Below are positions 16,707-25,000 of a DNA stretch of 34,032 bases, in pieces. The notes under the pieces are model-generated. The model had not been told where the DNA came from and searched no databases. It saw only the letters and a program-made list of their open reading frames with translations. Location: positions 1 through 34,032 of the forward strand of contig JADCFP010000130.1 in the NCBI GenBank assembly GCA_020249465.1, read 5' to 3'. The DNA comes from Roseomonas sp. GTDB lineage: Bacteria > Pseudomonadota > Alphaproteobacteria > Acetobacterales > Acetobacteraceae. Position 1 is the stretch's first letter, and every line of letters begins with the position of its first letter. Both the position numbers and the translations under genes were made by a program.

Positions 16707-17309
16707 ATGAAACTCAATACGAAAGATTTGCTTTCGGCTACGCTGTTTATCGGCCTGGCCGTGATTGGGCTTTGGCTCAATCAGGATCATAATCTTGGTA
16801 CAGCGCGCCGTATGGGGCCGGGCTACATGCCCATGCTGGTGTTCTGGTTGCAGATCATCTTGGGCGGCATTGTGCTGTTCTTTGGCCTGTTCAATGGGCC
16901 TGACCCGCTGGACAAATGGACCCCGGCTGAGATTGGCTTCCTGATTGCGGGCGGTATTGTCGGCGTGGCTGCGGGCATGATTGCGGCGCGCATTCCTGGT
17001 TTCCCATCTGCCGGTTGGAACCCGCTTGGCATTGGCCTGTTTGTTGGATGTCTGGTTTGTTCAGTTCCACCCGGATGGCGTGCCCTGTTCTTGCCTAGCG
17101 CAGCCTTCACGCTGTTTGGCCTGGTGCTGGAACCGCTTGGCTTCATCGTGGCCATCGTCGCGACGGTGGTATGTTCCGCTTTCGCGGATCAGGAACATTT
17201 GGATCGACCACTTGGTGTCGTTGGGCTTTGTGCGTTCCTTTGCGCGCTCTGCTGGGCGATTTTTATCTATTACCTTGACATTCGCGTGCCGCTCTGGCCG
17301 CAGCTCTGA
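16707..17309 (+). CDS. tctB: Tripartite tricarboxylate transporter small membrane subunit (TctB)
   Basis: Predicted integral membrane protein of 200 residues with four to five hydrophobic segments (for example LLSATLFIGLAVIGLWL near the start and GVVGLCAFLCALCWAIFIYY near the end). The sequence GTARRMGPGYMPM after the first helix is typical of TctB. It is the small subunit of the proton- or sodium-driven tripartite transporter and partners with TctA. The ATG at 16707 follows AGGGTGGAAGA. An earlier in-frame start at 16647 gives an implausible polar extension. It lies 72 bp after tctC and 18 bp before tctA. Its moderate sequence conservation is normal for this subunit. Confidence 0.88.
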   Translation: MKLNTKDLLSATLFIGLAVIGLWLNQDHNLGTARRMGPGYMPMLVFWLQIILGGIVLFFGLFNGPDPLDKWTPAEIGFLIAGGIVGVAAGMIAARIPGFPSAGWNPLGIGLFVGCLVCSVPPGWRALFLPSAAFTLFGLVLEPLGFIVAIVATVVCSAFADQEHLDRPLGVVGLCAFLCALCWAIFIYYLDIRVPLWPQL

Positions 17310-17327
17310 TCGGGAAGGCAGAACACC

Positions 17328-18827
17328 ATGGATCTTGTTGCCAATCTCGCGCATGGCTTCGGCGTTGCATTCACGCTGAATAACCTGCTTTTCTGCCTCA
17401 TCGGCTGCATCATCGGCACCGCCATTGGCGTGTTGCCAGGCATTGGTCCGGTTGCGACGATTTCGCTACTGCTGCCGATCACCTTCGGCCAGCCGGCCAC
17501 CACCGCCATCATCATGCTGGCCGGGATTTATTACGGCGCGCAATATGGTGGCTCCACCACGGCTATTCTCCTGAACTTACCAGGGGAGGTCAGTTCGGTG
17601 GTCACAACGCTTGAAGGCTATAAAATGGCCCGAAGGGGGCGCGCCGGAGCGGCCTTGACCATCGCCGCGGTCGCTTCCTTCTTCGCAGGGTGCGTGTCCA
17701 CCGTGTTGGTGGCGGCCTCTGGCCCGCTGCTGACCTCGGTCGCGCTATCTTTCGGGCCGGCAGATTACTTCTCCCTCATGCTACTCGGCCTGATCATCTC
17801 GGCCGTGCTCGCGCAGGGCTCTGTGGTGAAGTCCATCGGTATGGTGGTGTTTGGTGTGGCGCTGGGCTTGGTCGGTACCGATGTCCAAACCGGCCAGCAG
17901 CGCTTCACCTTTGGCATTCCTGAGCTTTCCGATGGCATTGGCTTTGTGTCCATCGCCATGGGCATGTTCGGCATTGCCGAAATCATCCTGAACCTGGAAA
18001 AGCCCGAAGCGCGCAGCGTCATGACTGGCAAGGTCGGCAGTCTGCTGATGACACGCGAAGAAGTGAAGCGCGCCACCCCGGCGGTGCTCCGCGGCACGGC
18101 GGTGGGCAGCTTACTTGGCATTCTGCCGGGTGGCGGCGCGGCGCTCGCTTCCTTCGGTTCCTATATGATGGAGCTCAAGGTGTCCCGCGGGCGGCATGAA
18201 TTCGGTACCGGCGCCATTGAAGGCGTTGCGGGTCCGGAAGCCGCCAATAACGCGGCGTCGCAAACATCCTTCATCCCGCTGCTCACGCTTGGCATTCCGG
18301 CCAATGCGGTGATGGCGCTGATGGTGGGCGCGCTGATCATTCAGGGCATCCAGCCGGGTCCGCGCATGGTGGAAGCGCAGCCTGACCTTTTTTGGGGGCT
18401 GATTGCCTCCATGTGGGTCGGTAACCTCATGCTGCTGGTCATCAACCTGCCAATGATCGGGGTTTGGGTGAAGCTGCTGGCGGTGCCGTATCGCCACATG
18501 TATCCCTCGATCCTGATCTTCTGCGCGATCGGCGTCTATTCGCTGTCGAACAATGTGTTCGATGTCTATCAGACCGTGTTCTTCGGCCTGTTTGGTTACC
18601 TCTGCTCCAAGCTGCGGCTGGAACCGGCGCCGATGCTGATTGGCTTCGTGCTGGGGCCGATGATGGAAGAACATCTGCGCCGCGCCATGCTGCTTTCGCG
18701 CGGTGATCCGATGGTCTTTGTCCAGCGCCCGATTAGCGCCACCATGCTGGCGATTGGCGCCATCGCCCTGATCGCGATGCTGCTGCCCAATATCCGCAAG
18801 GGCAAGGACAAGGCGCTGCAGGAATAG
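17328..18827 (+). CDS. tctA: Tripartite tricarboxylate transporter large membrane subunit (TctA)
   Basis: Predicted transport subunit of 499 residues with about twelve membrane segments. The first conserved TctA block is clear: [20 protein letters not shown], then [23 protein letters not shown]. The second block, [17 protein letters not shown], and [23 protein letters not shown] follow. These two inverted GxxPGxG-type loops form the transport core. Length is standard. The ATG at 17328 has GGGAAGG upstream at good spacing. It ends the transporter operon and is followed by a strong intrinsic terminator. Confidence 0.96.
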   Translation: MDLVANLAHGFGVAFTLNNLLFCLIGCIIGTAIGVLPGIGPVATISLLLPITFGQPATTAIIMLAGIYYGAQYGGSTTAILLNLPGEVSSVVTTLEGYKMARRGRAGAALTIAAVASFFAGCVSTVLVAASGPLLTSVALSFGPADYFSLMLLGLIISAVLAQGSVVKSIGMVVFGVALGLVGTDVQTGQQRFTFGIPELSDGIGFVSIAMGMFGIAEIILNLEKPEARSVMTGKVGSLLMTREEVKRATPAVLRGTAVGSLLGILPGGGAALASFGSYMMELKVSRGRHEFGTGAIEGVAGPEAANNAASQTSFIPLLTLGIPANAVMALMVGALIIQGIQPGPRMVEAQPDLFWGLIASMWVGNLMLLVINLPMIGVWVKLLAVPYRHMYPSILIFCAIGVYSLSNNVFDVYQTVFFGLFGYLCSKLRLEPAPMLIGFVLGPMMEEHLRRAMLLSRGDPMVFVQRPISATMLAIGAIALIAMLLPNIRKGKDKALQE

Positions 18828-18850
18828 CGGTTCCTTTATTCCCGAATCGG

Positions 18851-18884
18851 GCCGGCCCCGCGCAAGTGGGGCCGGCTTTTTCTT
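18851..18884 (+). terminator. Intrinsic terminator of the tctCBA operon
   Basis: A perfect 9-bp G/C stem pairs GCCGGCCCC (18851-18859) with GGGGCCGGC (18868-18876) around an 8-nt loop and is followed directly by TTTTTCTTT. It lies 23 bp after the tctA stop. This is a textbook rho-independent terminator. Confidence 0.92.
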
Positions 18885-18893
18885 TGGGCATTT

Positions 18894-18906
18894 CTGCGTT
18901 ACGCAG
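18894..18906. promoter_or_regulatory. Perfect dyad upstream of the IMPase-family gene
   Basis: CTGCGTTACGCAG is a perfect inverted repeat (two 5-bp arms around TTA), 33 bp before the start codon of the next gene and just after the tctA terminator. It could be an operator for the downstream operon or a chance dyad. Confidence 0.25.
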
Positions 18907-18938
18907 GGATGCTATTCGCTGTTTTAAGGACTTCCATC

Positions 18939-19787
18939 ATGCCCCCGCTTTCCGCCCGCCTATCCCCGGCCTTGCAGGTTGTCACCGCTGCCGTACAGAA
19001 GGCAGGGCGCCGCTTGCTGCGTGACTTTGGTGAGGTGGAACAGCTTCAGGTCAGCGTGAAGGGGCCATCCGATTTCGTCTCCACCGCCGATCTCCGCGCT
19101 GAACAGACCTTGCGTGAGGAATTGTCCAAGGCGCGCCCCGGCTTCGCCTTTCTGATGGAAGAATCGGGCGCCTCCGGCGGCGATGATTGGGAATGGCGCT
19201 GGGTGGTGGACCCGCTGGATGGCACCACCAATTTCCTGCACGGCATTCCCCATTGGGCGATCAGCGTCGGTGTCGAAAAACGCATCGCCGCCGACAAGAC
19301 GGAACTGGTTGCGGGCGTGGTCTATAACCCTGCGTCGGATGAGATGTTCTGGGCCGAAAAGGGTGTGGGGGCTTTCCTGAACGACAAGCGGCTCCGGGTT
19401 TCAGGCCGGAAGGACATGCGCGAAGCGCTGTTTGCGACCGGCATTCCCTTTGGCGGCGTGGCGCGCAAGGCGGAATTCAGCGCCACACTCCATAAGCTGA
19501 TGCCGCAAGTGGCCGGCGTCAGGCGCTTTGGCGCGGCGGCGCTTGACCTCGCTTGGGTGGCGGCGGGGCGCTATGATGGTTTCTGGGAATTTGGGCTGAA
19601 ACCCTGGGATATCGCCGCCGGCATCGTGCTGGTGCGCGAAGCCGGCGGCTTCGTGAGCGACCCGGACGGCAATGACCCCTACCCGTCTGGCATGGTGGTG
19701 TGTGGCAACCAGGCGCTGCAACCAAAGCTGCGTGAGGTGGTGGCGGATGGCATCGCAGCCGTGAAAGCGCATCAGGCAGCGGGATGA
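18939..19787 (+). CDS. Inositol monophosphatase family protein (SuhB-like)
   Basis: Predicted magnesium-dependent, lithium-sensitive phosphatase of 282 residues. The metal site includes MEESG (Glu74/Glu75) and the signature VVDPLDGTTNFLHG (89-102). The second signature, KPWDIAAGIVLVREAGG, holds Asp224. Length and motifs match SuhB/IMPase, which hydrolyse myo-inositol-1-phosphate and related sugar phosphates. SuhB also has an RNA polymerase-associated role in enterobacteria, which cannot be assumed here. The ATG at 18939 has AAGGA eight bases upstream. Its stop overlaps the next start (ATGA), so it is coupled to an envelope module, which is a curious partner. Confidence 0.93.
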   Translation: MPPLSARLSPALQVVTAAVQKAGRRLLRDFGEVEQLQVSVKGPSDFVSTADLRAEQTLREELSKARPGFAFLMEESGASGGDDWEWRWVVDPLDGTTNFLHGIPHWAISVGVEKRIAADKTELVAGVVYNPASDEMFWAEKGVGAFLNDKRLRVSGRKDMREALFATGIPFGGVARKAEFSATLHKLMPQVAGVRRFGAAALDLAWVAAGRYDGFWEFGLKPWDIAAGIVLVREAGGFVSDPDGNDPYPSGMVVCGNQALQPKLREVVADGIAAVKAHQAAG

Positions 19788-20323
19788 GGCGGGGCGCGCC
19801 CAGTTTTACGCGCCGGGCCGGCTTGGCGGCCGGCTTTGCCCTGCTGAGCCTAGCCGCCCGGGCGCAAGCGCCAGACCCAAGCCTGCCGCCGGACCCTGCC
19901 CCGGCCCCGCCGCCGCCGGTCCAGCTGACGCCGCTGCGCCCGCAGATACCGCAATCCCCGGCTCTGCCCTTAGCGGGCCTGCAGGCGCTGCCTGAAGGCG
20001 GGTTTCGGCTGCGCATGACGGGTACGGAACTTACGCCCGCACAGGCCAGCGCCGTACAGGCACTCGCTCGGACCATGGCCGCGCTGCCGCAGGGCCGCAT
20101 TACGGTGGAAGCCCAGGTGGCGGGGCCAGCCGATGATGTCTCGGCTGCCAGGCGCCTTAGCCTTGCCCGCGCGCAGGCGGTAAAGTCAGCGCTGGTGGCG
20201 GGCGGGCTTACGCCAACCCGGATTGACCTCCGCCCGCTTGGCCGGCTTTCCGGCGCGCAGGATACGGTGGACATCCTGCCCCCTGGCGTGGCAAGCCCGA
20301 ATGCGGAGGCAAGGCGCTCATGA
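19784..20323 (+). CDS. Secreted OmpA-like domain protein
   Basis: Predicted periplasmic protein of 179 residues. The N-terminus FTRRAGLAAGFALLSLAARAQA is a signal peptide with a likely cut after ARAQA. A Pro-rich linker (about 30-55) follows. The C-terminal part resembles the OmpA peptidoglycan-binding fold: a strand GFRLRMTGTELTPAQ, then RRLSLARAQAVKSALVAGG, then LTPTRIDLRPLGRL. The usual OmpA Asp/Arg pair that contacts diaminopimelate is not obvious, so peptidoglycan binding is uncertain. It overlaps the upstream phosphatase gene and the downstream channel gene by 4 bp on each side. It looks like an extra periplasmic partner of the motor-like pair that follows. Confidence 0.75.
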   Translation: MRRGAPSFTRRAGLAAGFALLSLAARAQAPDPSLPPDPAPAPPPPVQLTPLRPQIPQSPALPLAGLQALPEGGFRLRMTGTELTPAQASAVQALARTMAALPQGRITVEAQVAGPADDVSAARRLSLARAQAVKSALVAGGLTPTRIDLRPLGRLSGAQDTVDILPPGVASPNAEARRS

Positions 20324-21456
20324 CCCAGCCCACAATCTATCTTTGGCGAATGGTGATTTTTCTGGCGGCAGTGGCGGGCATTGCCGCCATGCTGGCACCC
20401 GATCTGCTGCATGCCTTCCAGGCCAATCCGCTGCTGAATGGCGTGATTCTGGCCGTGCTACTGTTTGGCATTGGCATGACCTTTAGTCAGGTGCTTTCAC
20501 TCCGGCGAGAGGTCGCCTGGGTGGATGGTTTCCGTACGCCCAAGGATGGGCTTTCGGCGCATCAGCCGCGCCTGCTGGCGCCGATGGTTTCCATGCTGTC
20601 GGGGCGGCGGAATGAACGCGTTTCGCTCTCGGCCTCCGCGATGCGGAGCGTGTTGGACGGGCTGCAATCGCGCCTTGATGAACGGCGCGAATTGTCGCGC
20701 TATGTGACTGGGCTGCTGATCTTCCTCGGCTTGCTTGGCACCTTCTGGGGCTTGCTGCTGACCATTGCTTCGATTGCCGATGTGATCGGCAATATGTCGG
20801 TCGGCTCCGGCGATTTGAATGTGTTGTTTGAACAATTGAAGACTGGGCTTGCGAAACCCTTGCAGGGCATGGGCACTGCCTTTTCCGCTTCCATGCTGGG
20901 GCTTGCGGGGGCGCTGGTGGTGGGGTTTTTGGACCTGACGGCAGGGCAGGCGCAGAACCGTTTCTTCAATGATCTGGAGGAATGGCTGGCCGGGCTGACG
21001 CGGCTTTCTTCCGGCATTCTGGGCCAGGAGGGTGAGGGCAGCGTGCCCGCCTATGTCCAGGCGCTATTGGAACAAACCGCCGAGAATCTGGAAACCCTGC
21101 AATCCACCATCGCGCGTGGTGAGGAAGGCCGCGCCGCCACATCCCAGGCGCTGATGACGCTGACCGAACGTATGACCGTGCTGACGGAACAGATGCGCGC
21201 CAATAATACGCTGATGCGCCGCATTGCCGATGCGCAGGATGGGCTGGCGCCGGCCATATCGCGACTTGCGGAAAGCCAGGCCGATCGGGGTGAGGCGGAA
21301 GCGATGCGCGGGCATTTGCGCAACCTTGAAATCTATCTCGCGCGGTTGGTGGAAGAAGTGGCGCAAGGCCGTGCGCAATCCACCAATGACATCCGCAATG
21401 AGATCAAGATCCTGACCCGCACCATTGCCGCCATCGCGGAGGAACAACCGCGGTGA
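20320..21456 (+). CDS. MotA/TolQ/ExbB-like proton channel protein
   Basis: Predicted inner-membrane protein of 378 residues. Hydrophobic segments lie at about 10-28, 38-58, 127-152 and 187-207. The last two form the conserved channel pair, with the sequence GLLIFLGLLGTFWGLLLTIAS and the GMGTAFSASMLGLAGALV block typical of MotA/TolQ/ExbB proteins. A cytoplasmic tail from about 240 to 378 is helical and likely coiled coil. No flagellar genes are near. Together with the next gene it should form an ion-driven stator-like complex. The long tail is unlike TolQ or ExbB. The gene is coupled to the upstream OmpA-like gene (ATGA). Confidence 0.88.
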   Translation: MTQPTIYLWRMVIFLAAVAGIAAMLAPDLLHAFQANPLLNGVILAVLLFGIGMTFSQVLSLRREVAWVDGFRTPKDGLSAHQPRLLAPMVSMLSGRRNERVSLSASAMRSVLDGLQSRLDERRELSRYVTGLLIFLGLLGTFWGLLLTIASIADVIGNMSVGSGDLNVLFEQLKTGLAKPLQGMGTAFSASMLGLAGALVVGFLDLTAGQAQNRFFNDLEEWLAGLTRLSSGILGQEGEGSVPAYVQALLEQTAENLETLQSTIARGEEGRAATSQALMTLTERMTVLTEQMRANNTLMRRIADAQDGLAPAISRLAESQADRGEAEAMRGHLRNLEIYLARLVEEVAQGRAQSTNDIRNEIKILTRTIAAIAEEQPR

Positions 21457-21479
21457 TGGATAGAGAGCACTAAGGGAAT

Positions 21480-22967
21480 ATGGCAGGGTCTTCCGAAAGG
21501 CGGCGCGGGCGCGGCGGCAATCTGGATGTCTGGCCAGGCTATGTGGATGCGCTTTCCACGCTGCTCATGGTCATCATCTTCGTGCTGCTGGTCTTTGTGC
21601 TGGCGCAGGGCTTTCTTTCTGTGGCGCTCAGTTCGCGCGAAAAGGCAATGGATCAGCTCAATCGCCGGGTCGCGGAATTGGCGGATTTGCTTTCACTGGA
21701 AGCGGCGCAGGGCGAGCAATTGCGCCAGCAATTGGGGCGGCTCAATGATGATCTGCGCAGCGCCGCAACGGCACGCGATTCGGCCCTGCAATCGCTGGCG
21801 CTGATTCGCGATGAACGCGATAGGCTTACCAGCGAACGCGATGGGCTGCGCGGGGAACGTGACAGGCAGGGCGCGCGACTATCGGATTTGGAATTGGCGG
21901 CGCGCAGTGCGGCAGACCGCGCAGCGGCCACGGAGCGGCAATTGGCTGAGGCGCTGGCACGCGCTGAACGCACCGGTGGTGATGCGGCGCGGTTGCAACG
22001 GGATTTGCGCGGCAGCCAGACGGAATTGACCGAAGCGCGCCAGCGCGCCGAAGCGCGCATCAGCGATCTGGAACGCGAACGCCGCACCGCGCTTACGGAA
22101 TTGGCAGCAGCCCAAGCGGCATTGGAAGCGCTGCGCCGCGAAGCCCAGGCGCTCGACCGGCAAGTGCGCGTCGAACGTGAAACCGTCACGCAGCGGCTTT
22201 CGGAGATGGCACGGCTTTCCGAACAGATCAGGGCGTTGACGGCACTGCGTGATGAATTGGAACGCCGCGCGGCGCAGGAACAGCGCGGGCGCGAAAGGGC
22301 GGAAGCGGAAGCGGGCGAACGCGCGCGCTTGGCGGAAAGTGCCGCGGCGCAAATCGCGCTGCTGACGCGCCAGACCGAAGCGCTCCGCGCCGAATTGGCG
22401 CGGCTGTCACGCGCGCTTGATCTGGCGGAAGCGGAAGGGCGGGATCGTAATGCGCAAATCGCGCTACTTGGTCAGCGCCTGAACGCAGCACTGGCAGCGC
22501 GGGTTGAGGAATTGCAGCGCTATCGCAGTGATTTCTTTGGCCGACTGCGTGATGTTTTGGGCGAAAGGCCAGAGGTGCGCATCGTGGGGGACCGCTTCAT
22601 CTTCCAGGGCGAGGTGCTTTTCGCCCCGGGCAGCGCGGAATTATCCGAAGCCGGTCTTAGGCAAGTGCGCGCATTGGCTACGGTGCTGGCCGAGGTGACG
22701 CCGCTAATCCCCGCTGATGTCGCTTGGGTTTTGCGCGTGGATGGCCATGCGGATCGCACACCTATTCGCAGCGCACGCTTTGCCAGCAATTGGGAATTGG
22801 CCGCAGCGCGCGCCATTGCGGTTGCCCAAATGCTGATTGCGGAAGGCCTGCCGCCCAACCGTGTCGCCGCCACCAGCTTTGGCGATGCACAGCCGATTGA
22901 TCCGGGCGATTCACCGCAAGCCTTGGCGCGCAACCGCCGCATTGAATTGCGCCTGACGGATCGGTAA
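21480..22967 (+). CDS. MotB/OmpA-like peptidoglycan-binding protein with long coiled coil
   Basis: Predicted 495-residue inner-membrane-anchored protein. A single membrane helix at about 24-47 (YVDALSTLLMVIIFVLLVFV begins at 21) carries Asp23, in the place of the MotB ion-binding aspartate. A very long coiled coil runs from about 50 to 345, rich in Arg/Glu/Ala/Leu. The OmpA-family domain (about 355-495) has LFAPGSAELSEAG, VDGHADRTPI and NWELAAARAIAV, the peptidoglycan-contacting block, and ends NRRIELRLT. It lies 23 bp after the channel gene. Pairs like this are widespread in alphaproteobacteria and their role in envelope physiology is not settled. Confidence 0.92.
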   Translation: MAGSSERRRGRGGNLDVWPGYVDALSTLLMVIIFVLLVFVLAQGFLSVALSSREKAMDQLNRRVAELADLLSLEAAQGEQLRQQLGRLNDDLRSAATARDSALQSLALIRDERDRLTSERDGLRGERDRQGARLSDLELAARSAADRAAATERQLAEALARAERTGGDAARLQRDLRGSQTELTEARQRAEARISDLERERRTALTELAAAQAALEALRREAQALDRQVRVERETVTQRLSEMARLSEQIRALTALRDELERRAAQEQRGRERAEAEAGERARLAESAAAQIALLTRQTEALRAELARLSRALDLAEAEGRDRNAQIALLGQRLNAALAARVEELQRYRSDFFGRLRDVLGERPEVRIVGDRFIFQGEVLFAPGSAELSEAGLRQVRALATVLAEVTPLIPADVAWVLRVDGHADRTPIRSARFASNWELAAARAIAVAQMLIAEGLPPNRVAATSFGDAQPIDPGDSPQALARNRRIELRLTDR

Positions 22968-22984
22968 CGGCCTGGCGCTCGCTG

Positions 22985-23596
22985 TCAGTAAAGATTGGCC
23001 TTCATGCGCGCCGGTGCCGCCTGATCAAACGCCGCCGCATCCAGCGCGCCCTTCTTATGCGCGGAGATCAATTGCCCCATGCTCGGCACCTCAGCCGGGC
23101 GGGTGTGGCCGGCCCAAAGAGCTGAGCGCATCAGCGCTTTCGGGCATTGCATGAAGATTTCACGGATTTTGATGATCAGCACGGTGGCTGGTTGCTTGCC
23201 CTGTGCCAGGCAGCGCGCACGCAATTCCGGATCGGTTGAAATGGTGGCGGTGCCGTGCAGCCGTAGCGTTTCATTGACGCCGGGGATCAGGAACAGCAGC
23301 GATACGCGATTGTCCTCCAGAATATCGCGCAGCCCATCAAGCCGGTTATTCCCCTTGCGATCAGGCAGCAGCACATGCTGGTCATCCAGCACCTGGACAA
23401 AGCCAGGCGCATCGCCGCGCGGCGTGATGTGATTGCCCCGCGCGCCCTGCGTGCCGAGCAGCGCAAAGGGGCAGGCGGCAATGAAGGCGCGCGTTGGCGC
23501 ATCCAGCCTGTCGGTGGATTTGTTTGCGGCGGTTTCCGAGACCTGATCATACAGGGCTTCAAGATCCGCGATTGTGGTGATGGCGAATTGATCCAT
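22985..23596 (-). CDS. Pyridoxamine 5'-phosphate oxidase family flavoprotein
   Basis: Predicted FMN-binding split-barrel protein of 203 residues of the MSMEG_1061 type. The core is CPFALLGTQGARGNHITPRG (42-61), then VLLPDRKGNNRLDG, and ILEDNRVSLLFLIPGV-ETLRLHGTA (92-117), which are the usual PNPOx strands. Residues near Arg80-Lys81 and Asn83 lie where FMN phosphate contacts normally fall. I chose the ATG at 23596. Upstream in-frame sequence overlaps the divergent NIPSNAP gene. The substrate is unknown; members often reduce or sequester small electrophiles. It ends 17 bp from the MotB-like gene, convergent. Confidence 0.88.
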   Translation of the reverse strand: MDQFAITTIADLEALYDQVSETAANKSTDRLDAPTRAFIAACPFALLGTQGARGNHITPRGDAPGFVQVLDDQHVLLPDRKGNNRLDGLRDILEDNRVSLLFLIPGVNETLRLHGTATISTDPELRARCLAQGKQPATVLIIKIREIFMQCPKALMRSALWAGHTRPAEVPSMGQLISAHKKGALDAAAFDQAAPARMKANLY

Positions 23597-23704
23597 GGCA
23601 GGCACCGTCGCAGAACTCAGGGCCGCGTGCAAGAAAAGGAGCAGTAGCGCCCCGATGCCGGCTGCGCTTAAGCTTTGCCTTCCAACCTGGATAGGAACCC
23701 CACC
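23597..23704. promoter_or_regulatory. Divergent promoter region between PNPOx and NIPSNAP genes
   Basis: This 108-bp spacer must hold the control signals for two divergent genes. I found no convincing -35/-10 pair or repeat. The AGGA before the NIPSNAP ATG is its ribosome binding site. Confidence 0.3.
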
Positions 23705-24043
23705 ATGATCATTGATCTTCGCATCTATACCTGCCTGCCCAATAAGGTCGCTGATTTCGTCGCGCTTTATGAAAAGGAGGGCTGGGAGATCCAGAAAAAG
23801 CACCTCGGCCGCTGCTATGGCTGGTTCACCACCATCGAAGGTGAGCTCAACACCATTGTGCATATGTGGGCCTATGATGATCAGGCGGATCGTGAACGCC
23901 GCCGCAGCGCCATGGCAGCCGATCCCGCCTGGGCCGCCTATCTCAAGAAAGTTGCGGATACCGGCGCGTTGGTGAAGATGCAGAATCGCATTGTGAAGCC
24001 AACCGCCTTCTTTGAAGCCTTCCAGGCCGCGCAAAAGGGCTGA
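23705..24043 (+). CDS. NIPSNAP-family protein
   Basis: Predicted ferredoxin-like small protein of 112 residues. It begins MIIDLRIYTCLPNKVADFV, the usual NIPSNAP opening, then FTTIEGELNTIVHMWAYDD (about 40-60) and RRRSAMAADPAWAAYL, both typical of the family. NIPSNAP proteins are small dimeric alpha/beta barrels whose biochemical role is mostly unknown; in bacteria they often sit by degradation genes. The ATG at 23705 has AGGA upstream. The next gene starts 5 bp after its stop, so the two are likely co-translated and act together. Confidence 0.88.
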   Translation: MIIDLRIYTCLPNKVADFVALYEKEGWEIQKKHLGRCYGWFTTIEGELNTIVHMWAYDDQADRERRRSAMAADPAWAAYLKKVADTGALVKMQNRIVKPTAFFEAFQAAQKG

Positions 24044-24048
24044 CGCCC

Positions 24049-24576
24049 ATGGTCGGGCCGGCAGTACCGATTGAGGTTGATCCCGAAACCGGGATCTGGC
24101 GCACCGATGGGCTGCCGATGATCTACCTGCCGCGCCATTTTCTGGTGAATATTCAGAAAAGCGTGGAGGAAGCGATCGGCGCTGATCGCTTCCGCGGCAT
24201 CATGTATGGCTCGGCAGATCTTTCCGCGCTGCAATGGTGCCGCGCGGAAGGAAAGACCCATGGGCTGACACCCGTTGAGACATTCCGTCATTACCTGAAA
24301 CGCCTATCGCAGCGCGGCTATGGATTGTTTGAAATCACTGGCTTGGATGAGGCTGCCGGCACCGCCGCGGTCACGGTGCGCCATTCCGCCTATGCGCTGG
24401 CTTACGGGCAGGTTGGGCGGCCGGTCTGCTATATGTTCGAAGGCAGTTTTGGCGGGGCCATGCGTTTCGTCATAGAACAGGCCGGGCGGGCGGCCGAGCC
24501 CACCTGCCGGGAAGTTGCCTGTGCGGCACATGGCGCCAGCGAATGCCGCTTTGAACTCCGCTGCGATCCGGTGTGA
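24049..24576 (+). CDS. V4R (4-vinyl reductase) domain protein
   Basis: Predicted soluble protein of 175 residues. The C-terminal half fits the V4R domain, a small-molecule binding fold: HSAYALAYGQVGRPVCYMFE then GSFGGAMRFVIEQAG, and a Cys-rich end with Cys153, Cys158, Cys166 and Cys172 around ACAAHGASECRFEL. The N-terminal region (YLPRHFLVNIQKSVEEAIG) matches the pre-V4R segment seen in related proteins. V4R domains occur in aromatic-sensing regulators and in bacteriochlorophyll-related proteins. Here there is no DNA-binding or kinase domain. It is 5 bp behind the NIPSNAP gene and converges with the DUF1491 gene at an 11-bp gap. The ligand is unknown. Confidence 0.82.
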   Translation: MVGPAVPIEVDPETGIWRTDGLPMIYLPRHFLVNIQKSVEEAIGADRFRGIMYGSADLSALQWCRAEGKTHGLTPVETFRHYLKRLSQRGYGLFEITGLDEAAGTAAVTVRHSAYALAYGQVGRPVCYMFEGSFGGAMRFVIEQAGRAAEPTCREVACAAHGASECRFELRCDPV

Positions 24577-24587
24577 CCGATGACGCG

Positions 24588-24920
24588 CTAAACGATCCGC
24601 GCCTCAAAGGGTGGCTGTAAATCCGGCGCATCGAATTCCACCACCCAAAGATCGGGATCGCGCTGCACCTGCCGCGCGACATAGGCATCCGCCGTTTCCT
24701 GATCCACCGCGCCAGGGCCAGTGGCGCGCAGCCAGGCGGGGCGGCCCTCGGCGTCGCGGATTTGGCTCAGCACCTGCACCCCCGCCCGCCCGCGCAGCAC
24801 ACACAGAATGCCGCCGCTATCGGGGTCCCCCTTGCGCAGCACGGCAGCCGACCGCCCGGCCATATCGGAAAGCCGGATCGCCATGGAAACCCAAATGCCG
24901 GCCTTTACTTTCGCGTCCAT
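24588..24920 (-). CDS. DUF1491-family protein
   Basis: Predicted small cytoplasmic protein of 110 residues from the alphaproteobacterial DUF1491 family. The typical order is seen: IWVSMAIRLSDMAGRSAAVLRKGDPDSGGI near the N-terminus, a central strand LSQIRDAEGRPAWLRATGP, and a tail QETADAYVARQVQRDPDLWVVEF. The function is not known. It is a standard single gene in this lineage, here divergent from a 70-residue gene over an 80-bp spacer. Confidence 0.88.
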   Translation of the reverse strand: MDAKVKAGIWVSMAIRLSDMAGRSAAVLRKGDPDSGGILCVLRGRAGVQVLSQIRDAEGRPAWLRATGPGAVDQETADAYVARQVQRDPDLWVVEFDAPDLQPPFEARIV

Positions 24921-25000
24921 GGCGGTGCTTCTGCCACTTCTTGCCCCTTGCCGGAAGCCGCGCGCCGCGCCATTCAGGGCATCCAGAAAGGGTAGTCACC

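Noticed and set aside
19784-22967. Zorya-type defence system (ZorAB) as explanation of the motor-like pair
   Set aside because: No ZorC, ZorD or ZorE-like gene is adjacent, and such MotA/OmpA pairs are common core genes in alphaproteobacteria. The helicase at 1500-6014 is about 14 kb away and unlike ZorD in domain order.
23597-23680. Signal-peptide-like hydrophobic stretch in frame upstream of the PNPOx gene
   Set aside because: It reads LSAAGIGALLLLFLHAALSS but has no ATG, and PNPOx-family proteins are cytoplasmic. It is most likely the non-coding divergent spacer.
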